Assembly (NCBI RefSeq): GCF_020103695.1
Contig: NZ_JAHXBF010000002.1
Location: 310,001-374,000 of the forward strand
From: Hyalangium versicolor
Lineage (GTDB): Bacteria; Myxococcota; Myxococcia; Myxococcales; Myxococcaceae
Length of the DNA stretch: 64,000 bases
Direction of reading: 5' to 3'
In this document: in pieces, positions 55,710 to 62,948 of the stretch
How the letters are laid out: each line of letters starts with the position of its first letter
Position numbering within the stretch: position 1 is the stretch's first letter
The notes under the pieces: generated by a model
Told to the model about the DNA's origin: nothing
The model's database searches: none
What the model saw: only the letters and a program-made list of their open reading frames with translations
Program-made: the position numbers and the translations under genes

Positions 55710-55728
55710 GGCACGACAAGATAGGTGC

Positions 55729-55779
55729 ATGATGGCTCAGGAAAAGAGCCAAGAAAGATCGATTCGACTGGGCCATCAT
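55729..55779. promoter_or_regulatory. Nested inverted repeats in the MocR / AhpD-like gap
   Basis: ATGATGGC (55729-55736) and GCCATCAT (55772-55779) are perfect inverted arms 35 bases apart. Inside, GGCTC (55734-55738) and GAGCC (55746-55750) form a second repeat. The outer right arm covers the ATG of the MocR gene. Such arrays suit autoregulation by a dimeric MocR protein. Confidence 0.45.
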
Positions 55780-57238
55780 GTCCCCTCGCAGAGCCACCTT
55801 CCAGCCTTCGCTGTTGCGCCACCGCAGCGACATCCCCCTGCACGTGCAGTTGTACGAGCGGATCCGCCAATCCATCCTGGTGGGCACGCTCCCACCGGGC
55901 ACCCGCCTTCCCTCGGCACGGGCGATGGCGTTGGAGGTTCACGTCGCGCGGGGAACGGTGGATGTCGCGTACGCACGCTTGGCCGTCGAGGGATTCCTCA
56001 TCACGCGCGGCGCAGCCGGTACGTTCGTCACGAGTCCCCTCCCGCTCTCACCTCGCGGCGGAACCACCGTCGCGCCGCAACCCCGGAGTGAACCCCGGGC
56101 GCGCACGGTCCTCTGGCCATTCCAGATTGGCGTTCCCGCGGTCGACGCATTCCCCATCGCGACCTGGGCTCGAGTGCTGGGGCGGCACTCACGCCGGGTC
56201 CGGGCCAGTGAGCTCGCGTACTCCAGCCCCACGGGGGATGCCTCCCTGAGGGAAGCCATCGCCGCGCACCTGGCGGTCTCGCGCGGTGTGGTCGCCCACG
56301 CCAATGAGGTGATGATCACTGGCGGCTATCACGCCACGCTCGGCCTGCTGGCACATGCGCTCTCGAAGCCAGAGGACCCGGTATGGATGGAGGACCCGGG
56401 CTACTTCCGGGCGCGCCATGCGTTCGTGTTCGCGGGATTGCGGCCCGTAGCCGTCCCAGTGGATGCCGAAGGACTCGATGTCTCCAGGGGCGTGGCCCTC
56501 GCCCCCCGCGCCAGGTTCGCGGTGGTGACTCCCGGCCATCAGATGCCTCTGGGAATGGCGCTCTCGCTGCCTCGCAGGCTCGCCCTCCTGGACTGGGCCC
56601 GGAGCGCGGACGCGTGGATCGTCGAGGACGACTACGACGGCGAGTTCCACTATGACTCGGCGCCGCTCCCCGCCCTCAAGAGCCTGGATGACAAGGGCCT
56701 GGTGCTCTACGCGGGGACCTTCAGCAAGTCGATGTTCCCCAGTGTGCGGCTCGGCTTCCTCGTCGTGCCGGAGAGGGCGCGGGAGGCGCTCGCCCGCGCC
56801 GCCAGCCTGTTGCACCCCGCGCCACCCCTTGCCATCCAGCGCGCAGCCGCTGACTTCCTGGGGGAGGGACACTTCGCCCGGCACGTGCGGCGCGTGCGCA
56901 GCCTCTATGCGGAGCGCCGCGCCGCGCTGCTGCGAGCCCTCGCGGAGCTCTCCTCACCACACCTCCAGATTGGCAATGCACCGGGTGGGTTGCACCTGCT
57001 CGCGCGGCTGCGCGGTATTCGCGACGATGCCGTCGTGAACCATGCCGATGGGCTCGGCCTCGCACCTGGCGCGCTGTCGGCCCATCAGTTCAACCCGGCG
57101 AAGAACCGCCTCGATGGCCTGCTACTCGGATTCGCGACCTTGCCCGCGGCCCAGGCCCGCGATGCGGTGTCCCGGCTTGCCCGAGCCATGGAGCTGGCAC
57201 GAACCGCTGGACCTGGGCTACGCGCCGGCTCGGGCTGA
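55778..57238 (+). CDS. MocR/GntR-family regulator with aminotransferase domain
   Basis: Predicted 486-residue fusion: a GntR winged helix-turn-helix at about 10-80 (LYERIRQSILVGTLPPGTRLPSAR) joined to a fold-type I aminotransferase-like domain (about 110-470) with the PLP lysine in YAGTFSKSMFPSVRLG and the DDYDGEFHY segment. MocR proteins sense PLP or an amine and usually control a divergent gene; PdxR is the best-known member. Here the divergent operon encodes the AhpD-like and PEP-mutase-like proteins, which are the probable targets. The start lacks a clear ribosome binding site. The 3' end overlaps the convergent AraC gene by 21 bases. Confidence 0.9.
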   Translation: MSPRRATFQPSLLRHRSDIPLHVQLYERIRQSILVGTLPPGTRLPSARAMALEVHVARGTVDVAYARLAVEGFLITRGAAGTFVTSPLPLSPRGGTTVAPQPRSEPRARTVLWPFQIGVPAVDAFPIATWARVLGRHSRRVRASELAYSSPTGDASLREAIAAHLAVSRGVVAHANEVMITGGYHATLGLLAHALSKPEDPVWMEDPGYFRARHAFVFAGLRPVAVPVDAEGLDVSRGVALAPRARFAVVTPGHQMPLGMALSLPRRLALLDWARSADAWIVEDDYDGEFHYDSAPLPALKSLDDKGLVLYAGTFSKSMFPSVRLGFLVVPERAREALARAASLLHPAPPLAIQRAAADFLGEGHFARHVRRVRSLYAERRAALLRALAELSSPHLQIGNAPGGLHLLARLRGIRDDAVVNHADGLGLAPGALSAHQFNPAKNRLDGLLLGFATLPAAQARDAVSRLARAMELARTAGPGLRAGSG

Positions 57239-58237
57239 TGGGCGCTTCTTCCTCGAGGCCTTGCGGTACTCGAGCGGCGTCATCCCCTCCCAGCGCTTGA
57301 AGGCCCGGTGGAACGCGCTGGCGTCCGAGAAGCCCAGCAGGAAAGAGAGTTCGGCGATGTCCATGTCCGTGTTCGCCAACTGCTCACGAGCCCGCTCCCG
57401 GCGCACCTCGGCCAGCAGCGTGACGAAGGAAGTCCCCGCCTCGGACAGCCGCCGCTGCAGGCTCCGCTCGCTCGCCCCGAGCGCCCGAGCCACCCCCTCC
57501 ATGGAGGGCTCTTCCCCCATGAGCATGCGCTGGAGCACCGCGCGCACCTGCTCCGAGATGTCCTGACTGCCGCTCTCCACCAGGAGCTGCTCCGCGCGCG
57601 GCCCCAGCAGCCCGGCCAGCTCGGCGTTGCTGCTCACCAAGGGGCGAGCCAGATCCAGCGAGGAGAATCCGAGCGCATCGAACTCCTGCCCACTCCGCAG
57701 GGGAGCCCGGAAGAAGGCCTCCATGCGTGCCTGGTACGAGGGAATGGGACCCCGGACGTCCACGTACACGGGGATGACTTGCGTGCGCGTCATCCGCCGG
57801 GCGAACGCCAGCAGGAACACCATCTCGAGCTCGGCGCGCATCCGCGCGGTAGGCCCCTCTGGCCGCTTCAGGAGAACCCGCACGCTCGTGGAGTCCCGAC
57901 CTGGCACGAGCTCGATGACGTCCAGGGCGAACAGCCGCTTGTACCGCTCGAAGCGGGACAACGCGGCCCCCAGGGTGGGCGCGGCCATGGCGGACAGCCC
58001 CACCACCCCGAAGAGCTCCGGACGCACGTCCATCGCCACCATGCGACGGAACGCATCATCCCCCGCCGCCGGAAGGGCCAGGTCGAGGAAGGCATCCATC
58101 TGAGCTGGGGTGAGCCGCGAGGAAGCCGAGGCCGCACCGACCTTGCGCGCCAGCGTATCCACCTTCACTCCGGCCTCGCTCAACAAGGCCAGCATGGAGC
58201 GAGGCAGCGACAGGGTCCGGGTGGCTCCAGGTGGCAT
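57218..58237 (-). CDS. AraC-family transcriptional regulator
   Basis: Predicted 339-residue DNA-binding protein. Residues about 20-200 are an arabinose-binding/OruR-like regulatory domain, and residues about 235-335 hold two helix-turn-helix motifs (SMEGVARALGASERSLQRRLSEAG and IAELSFLLGFSDASAFHRAFKRWEGMTPLEYR). It is divergent from the short-chain dehydrogenase gene with 114 bases between, which is its most likely target. The effector cannot be read from sequence. It shares 21 bases of 3' end with the convergent MocR gene. Confidence 0.9.
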   Translation of the reverse strand: MPPGATRTLSLPRSMLALLSEAGVKVDTLARKVGAASASSRLTPAQMDAFLDLALPAAGDDAFRRMVAMDVRPELFGVVGLSAMAAPTLGAALSRFERYKRLFALDVIELVPGRDSTSVRVLLKRPEGPTARMRAELEMVFLLAFARRMTRTQVIPVYVDVRGPIPSYQARMEAFFRAPLRSGQEFDALGFSSLDLARPLVSSNAELAGLLGPRAEQLLVESGSQDISEQVRAVLQRMLMGEEPSMEGVARALGASERSLQRRLSEAGTSFVTLLAEVRRERAREQLANTDMDIAELSFLLGFSDASAFHRAFKRWEGMTPLEYRKASRKKRPSARAGA

Positions 58238-58351
58238 CGCGGGTCAGTCGATTGGCGCCCACGGTCAGGAGTGGAGCGGCGCCAGGTGGTACTTGATCCA
58301 TCACGCGACGCCGCACCCCGCGGCGCCGGTTCATCCAAAGGAGAGACTACC

Positions 58352-59188
58352 ATGGCCCCCATCGCACTCGTCACCGGCTCGTCCACGGGCATTGGCCTGA
58401 GCGCTGCTGTCCGGCTGGCCCAGGCTGGCTTCGAGGTCGTTGCCACCCTTCGCAACCTGGACAAGGCCGAGGCCCTGCGCGCCCGCGCCGCCGCCGAGGG
58501 CGTCCGGCTGGACATCCGAGCGTTGGATGTGGCGAGCGACTCCTCCGTGAGCCAGTGCGTGGAGGGGGTGCTCCGGAGCCACGGCCGCATCGACGTGCTG
58601 GTGAACAACGCCGGCGCGGGCTTCCTGGGCTCCCTGGAGCAGACCTCCCCCGAGGCGCTGCGGCGCACGATGGAGGTGAACTTCTTCGGAGTCTGGCGGG
58701 TGACGCAGGCCGTGTTCCCAGGGATGCGAGAGCGGCGCTCGGGGCGCATCATCTCGGTGAGCAGCATTGGCGGGCTCATCGGGCAGCCCTTCAATGATGC
58801 CTACTGCGCCGCGAAGTTCGCGGTGGAGGGCTTCATGGAGAGCCTGGCCCCCGTGGCGCAGAAGCTGGGCATCCACGTCTCGCTCATCGAGCCCGGCGCG
58901 GTCCGCACGGAGTTCGTCAACAACGTCCTGGCGACCAACAACGGGGCGGCGGGAGAAGTGGGTGCCTACCAACCCCTTCTCGATGCCTACCTCTCCCGGA
59001 CCCAGGGCGCCTATGACTCGGCCCAGACGGGAGACGACATTGCGCGCATCATCGTCGAGACCGCGACGACCGCCCAACCACACCTGCGCTACCTCACCTC
59101 GGACATCGTCCGGGGCATGGCCCAGCGCAAGTATGCGGACGTGACGGGAGAGGCCGTCCTGGCACTCACCCGTCCGGCCCTCGGCTGA
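58352..59188 (+). CDS. Short-chain dehydrogenase/reductase
   Basis: Predicted 278-residue NAD(P)-dependent oxidoreductase of the classical SDR type. The cofactor motif is TGSSTGIG near residue 8-15, then NNAG (about 89-92), the catalytic Ser in SVSSIGG (about 140), and YCAAK (Tyr about 152, Lys 156). The start at 58352 has AAAGGAGAG. It is divergent from an AraC regulator, a common arrangement for an inducible oxidoreductase. Substrate unknown; ketones, alcohols or retinol-like compounds are all possible. Confidence 0.9.
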   Translation: MAPIALVTGSSTGIGLSAAVRLAQAGFEVVATLRNLDKAEALRARAAAEGVRLDIRALDVASDSSVSQCVEGVLRSHGRIDVLVNNAGAGFLGSLEQTSPEALRRTMEVNFFGVWRVTQAVFPGMRERRSGRIISVSSIGGLIGQPFNDAYCAAKFAVEGFMESLAPVAQKLGIHVSLIEPGAVRTEFVNNVLATNNGAAGEVGAYQPLLDAYLSRTQGAYDSAQTGDDIARIIVETATTAQPHLRYLTSDIVRGMAQRKYADVTGEAVLALTRPALG

Positions 59189-59296
59189 TGAGGCCTGACG
59201 CTCCAGGCGAGCGTTCGGAAGAAGACCCACAGGGAATCAAGCGAGCCCAGGAGTCCGGAACTCCAGGGTATAGCTCGAGGCAGAAAGAGGACCCTT

Positions 59297-60079
59297 ATGC
59301 TCAAGACCCGGCTTCTCGTGTTCTCGGCACTCTGTCTCTCGCTGTCCCTGTTGGCGTGCAAGGACGATCCTCCTGATGAGGGCAATCCCCCGCCTTCCGA
59401 GCCACCCATATCGGGTGATGCCATCTCGACCTCGCAAGGGGACGTGATCATCCATCCGATCAATCACGCCACCTTCGTCATGCACTGGGCGGACAAGATG
59501 ATCTACGTCGACCCGGTCGGAGGCGCCGCGCCGTTCGAGGGCCTGCCTGCTCCCAACGTGATCTTCGTGACGGACATCCACAGCGATCACTTGAGCGCGG
59601 ACACCCTCACGGCCCTCGTGAGAGTGGACACGGTGATCGTCGCGCCCCAGGCCGTGCGCGACCAGCTGCCCGCGAACCTCCAGGGAGTGACGCAGGTCCT
59701 CGCGAACGGCGGGACGCTGACCGTGGCGGGCATCGGCGTGGAGGCGATCCCCATGTACAACATCACGACCGATCGCCTGCAGTACCACACGAAGGGGCGC
59801 GGCAACGGCTACGTCCTGACCCTGGGCGGCAAGCGCATCTACATCGCTGGCGACACGGAGGACATCCCCGAGATGAGGCAGTTGCGCGACATCGAAGTCG
59901 CCTTCATCCCGATGAACCTGCCCTACACCATGACAGTGCAGCAGGCTGCGAGCGCCGTGCGCGAGTTCAAGCCGAAGATCGTCTACCCCTATCACTCACG
60001 CGGCAGTGACCTGGACGAGTTCACCCGGCTCGTCGGCACGGACGTGGGCGTCGAGGTGCGCATCCGGAACTGGTACTAA
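59297..60079 (+). CDS. Metallo-beta-lactamase-fold lipoprotein (UlaG-like)
   Basis: Predicted 260-residue exported protein. The signal peptide ends in a lipobox-like LSLLAC (Cys about 21), followed by a Pro/Glu/Gly linker. The fold is UlaG-like: HPINHATFVMHW, YVDPVGG, and the metal motif TDIHSDHLSAD (HxxDH pattern: His and Asp-His at about 95-99). A later strand has GDTED and PYHSRG. A lipoprotein form of this family is unusual, since most are cytoplasmic, and it would act in the periplasm. The start has AGAAAGAGG. It converges on rlmN, with two inverted repeats in the gap. Confidence 0.82.
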   Translation: MLKTRLLVFSALCLSLSLLACKDDPPDEGNPPPSEPPISGDAISTSQGDVIIHPINHATFVMHWADKMIYVDPVGGAAPFEGLPAPNVIFVTDIHSDHLSADTLTALVRVDTVIVAPQAVRDQLPANLQGVTQVLANGGTLTVAGIGVEAIPMYNITTDRLQYHTKGRGNGYVLTLGGKRIYIAGDTEDIPEMRQLRDIEVAFIPMNLPYTMTVQQAASAVREFKPKIVYPYHSRGSDLDEFTRLVGTDVGVEVRIRNWY

Positions 60080-60092
60080 CCTGCCGGGCGCG

Positions 60093-60124
60093 GTTCGCGC
60101 GAACTGGTCCGATGGTAGGACCAG
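60093..60124. terminator. Palindrome and hairpin between the UlaG-like gene and rlmN
   Basis: GTTCGCGCGAAC (60093-60104) is a perfect 12-bp palindrome. It is followed by CTGGTCC-GATGGTA-GGACCAG (60104-60124), a perfect 7-bp hairpin with a 7-base loop. They lie between two convergent stops and may serve as a bidirectional terminator. There is no T-run. Confidence 0.5.
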
Positions 60125-60191
60125 ATGGCTCGTCGCGCCGCCACAAGGGCTCCCCCCCCCTGGCCGCGCGAACCCAGGTCCTTGGCCTCTG

Positions 60192-61265
60192 TCAGGAAGC
60201 CTGCTCCACGCGAGGAGCCGTCACCGCCAGCACCTTGCCTCCGTACTGGCTCGCCTCCAGCGTGCCGCACGCCGCTCCGATGTCCTTCCCACCCGAGTAG
60301 CGCCGCGCGATCGGCGACTTCAGCACCTGCAGGTGGTCTCGAAACGCCTTCAGCTCCTCGGCCGACGGCGGCAGGTACTTCCCCGTCGGATCCGTCACGT
60401 CGATCAGATCCACCTTGATGGGGATCCCCTCGAACGTCTCCTTCAGCGCCAGCGCGTCCTCGAGCTGCAGGTTGAACCCCGAGATCGCCACGTACGCGAT
60501 CATCGCCCGCTCGCGACGCACCTGCGTGTACTCGCGAATCGCATCCACCAACTCCGGCAGCGGGTGCGCCTTCTCGATGGGCAGCACCTTCGCCCGCTTC
60601 TCCGGAATCGCGCTCGTCACCGAGAACGCCAGCCGGTACGGATGCCCCTCGCGCGTATACCGCCGGATCTGCGGAACCATCCCCGCCGTGGAGAACGTGA
60701 TCGACGTCCCCGAGATGGAGAACCCCGCCGGGTTCGACAGCACCTGCGCCGCGCGGATCGTCTCGTTGTAGTTGATCAGCGGCTCGCCCATCCCCATGAA
60801 CACCACGCCGCGCACCGGCCGGTCCGCCTCCGCGCGCACCTGCAGCACCTGATCGAGGATTTCCCACGTCTTCAGGTTGCGCTGGAACCCCAGCTTCCCC
60901 GTCATGCAGAAGTCACACGCCAGCGCGCACCCCACCTGGCTGGACACACAGACGATGTACTTCTCGTCGAAGATGGGAATGCGCACCGCCTCCACCCGCC
61001 CTCCCAGGGGCGAGGCGAAGAGGTACTTCACGAACCCATCCTCCGCCTGCCGCCGCTCCACCACTTCCAGGCGAGGCAGCTCGGCATGCGCCCGCAGGTA
61101 CTCGGCGACCTTCTTGGGAACCTGCGGCGCCCGGCACACCTCTTCCACCGTGCTCGCGCCATGCGCGAAGACAGCCGCGAACACCTTGCGGACCGCCGTG
61201 GGAGTGGGCGCCAGCGGCGCCAGGGCCTGCTCCAATTCCGGGAGCGACAGCTGTTTCAGGTTCAC
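60192..61265 (-). CDS. rlmN: 23S rRNA (A2503)-C2 / tRNA (A37)-C2 methyltransferase
   Basis: Radical SAM methyltransferase that modifies A2503 of 23S rRNA and A37 of some tRNAs; cytoplasmic; 357 residues. The iron-sulfur motif CxxxCxxC is in GCALACDFCMTG (about residues 112-123), followed by FMGMGEPLINY and FSTAGMVP. A C-terminal catalytic Cys is in AACGTLEASQ (about 338). It is the last gene of an operon with an ECF sigma factor and a zinc-binding anti-sigma factor, sharing four bases with the latter, so its amount may depend on that sigma system. Confidence 0.93.
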   Translation of the reverse strand: MNLKQLSLPELEQALAPLAPTPTAVRKVFAAVFAHGASTVEEVCRAPQVPKKVAEYLRAHAELPRLEVVERRQAEDGFVKYLFASPLGGRVEAVRIPIFDEKYIVCVSSQVGCALACDFCMTGKLGFQRNLKTWEILDQVLQVRAEADRPVRGVVFMGMGEPLINYNETIRAAQVLSNPAGFSISGTSITFSTAGMVPQIRRYTREGHPYRLAFSVTSAIPEKRAKVLPIEKAHPLPELVDAIREYTQVRRERAMIAYVAISGFNLQLEDALALKETFEGIPIKVDLIDVTDPTGKYLPPSAEELKAFRDHLQVLKSPIARRYSGGKDIGAACGTLEASQYGGKVLAVTAPRVEQAS

Positions 61266-61501
61266 GGCGAGGACTTGATCTTCGAGCGGAGGAACTCGGT
61301 CAGCTTCGAGGACATCTCCTGGGGCATGCGGTGGGCCATGGCCCTCTTACACAGCCCGGGCGTGGCCTTGTACGTCCGGAGGAAGTCCACACAGGGCGCG
61401 CATCCCTGCAAGTGCTCCTTCAAATGCTGCGCGTCCTCCGGCGTCAACTCGCCGTCGAGGAAGTCCAGCAGGAGGTTGATCGAGTCTTTGCAGGTATACA
61501 T
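61262..61501 (-). CDS. Zinc-finger anti-sigma factor (zf-HC2)
   Basis: Predicted 79-residue cytoplasmic anti-sigma factor. The zinc motif is C4 with H30-x3-C34-x2-C37 (HLQGCAPC). No membrane segment is seen, so it is a soluble ZAS-type protein that would release its sigma factor on thiol or redox change, as in RsrA-like systems. It follows the ECF sigma gene by 73 bases and overlaps rlmN by four. Confidence 0.85.
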   Translation of the reverse strand: MYTCKDSINLLLDFLDGELTPEDAQHLKEHLQGCAPCVDFLRTYKATPGLCKRAMAHRMPQEMSSKLTEFLRSKIKSSP

Positions 61502-61574
61502 CCGAACCTCGACTGCGGCTTGCCCCGACGAATCGCTGTCTTACTATCGATGATGCGCGGAGCCTCCGAGCGTT

Positions 61575-62207
61575 TCACTCCGCGAGAGCACCCTGATTGT
61601 AGAACTGATCGATGGCTTCTCTCAGCGCAAGCCTCGCCCGATGCAACCGGCTCTTGATGGCCGGAACAGAGTCCCCCGTCAGCTCGGCGATCTGTTCGTA
61701 ACTGAGGCCCTCGACATCTTTCAAGAGAAAGACCTCCCGGTACCCTTCAGGCAGCCGGTCCGTCGCTTGCTGGATGGCATGCCCCAACTCCGCGTCCAGG
61801 GCCTTCTCCTCGGCATCCCGGCTCCAGTCCCGCTCCGGGTAGTCCGCCAACGAGCCGCGCTCGGTGAACTCGGGACCTGGGGGTTCCCCCTCTACCGACT
61901 GGACCACCCGGCGGTGCCGCAGCCGCATCAGCGCATGGTTTGCCGCGATGCGGTGCACCCACGAGCTGAACGCCGCATCCCCGCGAAAATCCTTGAGGTG
62001 CTGGTAGGCCGACAAGAAGGTGTCCTGGGCGATCTCCGCCGCGTCCGCCTCCGAGCGCGTCATCCGCAGCGCCAACCCGAACACCTTGTCCCGGTGCGCC
62101 TCGACCAGCTCCTCGAAGGCCGCCATGTCCCCCGCCTGAGCGCGCGACAGAAGCCTCCGATCCTCTTGCTGCCGGTCTTCGGGGGGAGTGGCGAGCTCTT
62201 CGGACAT
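61575..62207 (-). CDS. ECF RNA polymerase sigma factor
   Basis: Predicted 210-residue extracytoplasmic-function sigma factor. The sigma-2 region (about 38-108) includes DTFLSAYQHLKDFRG and SSWVHRIAANHALMRLRHRR, and the sigma-4 helix-turn-helix (about 150-200) has LPEGYREVFLLKDVEGLSYEQIAELTGDSVPAIKSRLHRAR, cited here as YREVFLLKDVEGLSYEQIAE plus LTGDSVPAIKSRLHRAR. The start at 62207 (MSEELATPP) is taken; an in-frame start at 62258 would run into the upstream gene. A zinc anti-sigma gene follows, so activity is probably thiol-controlled. The 34-base gap to the DNA glycosylase gene suggests co-transcription with it. Confidence 0.9.
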   Translation of the reverse strand: MSEELATPPEDRQQEDRRLLSRAQAGDMAAFEELVEAHRDKVFGLALRMTRSEADAAEIAQDTFLSAYQHLKDFRGDAAFSSWVHRIAANHALMRLRHRRVVQSVEGEPPGPEFTERGSLADYPERDWSRDAEEKALDAELGHAIQQATDRLPEGYREVFLLKDVEGLSYEQIAELTGDSVPAIKSRLHRARLALREAIDQFYNQGALAE

Positions 62208-62241
62208 GACAGACGCAACCTTCCAGCCAGGATGGCCGCCG

Positions 62242-62820
62242 TCAAGGACGACGCACACGCCGGGTAGGCACCTTGCTCACGTGACGACTGTCCTTCACCC
62301 ACAGCCGGAAGGGCTCGTCCGCCCAGGCCCCGGCGTATTCCACCCCGATCCGCGGCCCCCGTGCCACCTGCCCCTCCGCCACCGGCTCGCCCGCCGTCAG
62401 GTGCAGAACAGATGTTTTGAGGTCAAATTTATTGTGCGCCAGGGTGATGCCGAAGGCGCGGCACAGGCGTCCGGGTCCGTTCGTTCGAGCCTCCGTGGAG
62501 AATCCCTCGACGGGCTCCACGGCGCGCACCAGCACGGCGGCGCCCACGCCGAGCGCATCGGTCACCACGTTGAAGCAGTGGTGCATCCCATAGATGAGGT
62601 AGACGTAGGCGTGCCCGGGCGGTCCGAACATCACCTCCGTGCGTGGGGTGAGCCCCTTGGCGGCGTGGCACGCCAGGTCATGCTCACCGATATAGGCCTC
62701 CGTCTCGACGATGCGCCCCACCCGCCGCTGGCCCCCTTCCTCCAGAACGAGGTGGGTGCCGAGCAACTCTCGGGCAACGGTCAGCGCCGGGCGCGCATAG
62801 AAGGACTCGGAAAGCTTCAC
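62242..62820 (-). CDS. 3-methyladenine DNA glycosylase (MPG/AAG family)
   Basis: Removes alkylated purines such as 3-methyladenine and hypoxanthine to start base excision repair. The GTG start at 62820 gives 192 residues beginning VKLSESFYARPALTVARELLG, which is where family similarity starts; a frame reaching to 62946 adds an unconserved stretch. Family motifs: GRIVETEAYIGEHDLACHA with the catalytic Glu in ETEAY, MFGPPGHAYVYLIYGMHHCFNVV, and RTNGPGRLCRAFGI. No obvious ribosome binding site. It is first in a row with sigma factor, anti-sigma factor and rlmN on the minus strand. Confidence 0.88.
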   Translation of the reverse strand: MKLSESFYARPALTVARELLGTHLVLEEGGQRRVGRIVETEAYIGEHDLACHAAKGLTPRTEVMFGPPGHAYVYLIYGMHHCFNVVTDALGVGAAVLVRAVEPVEGFSTEARTNGPGRLCRAFGITLAHNKFDLKTSVLHLTAGEPVAEGQVARGPRIGVEYAGAWADEPFRLWVKDSRHVSKVPTRRVRRP

Positions 62821-62948
62821 GGGTATCAGGGGAATTGTCCTCGGGTTCAACGGATCGTCAACACTCCCTCCATCCCACGAGCGACCATCCGAGCGACCGG
62901 GTGCTCCAAACAGTTCACAGGCGCCAAGGGCTGGGGCAGATTGCACGC

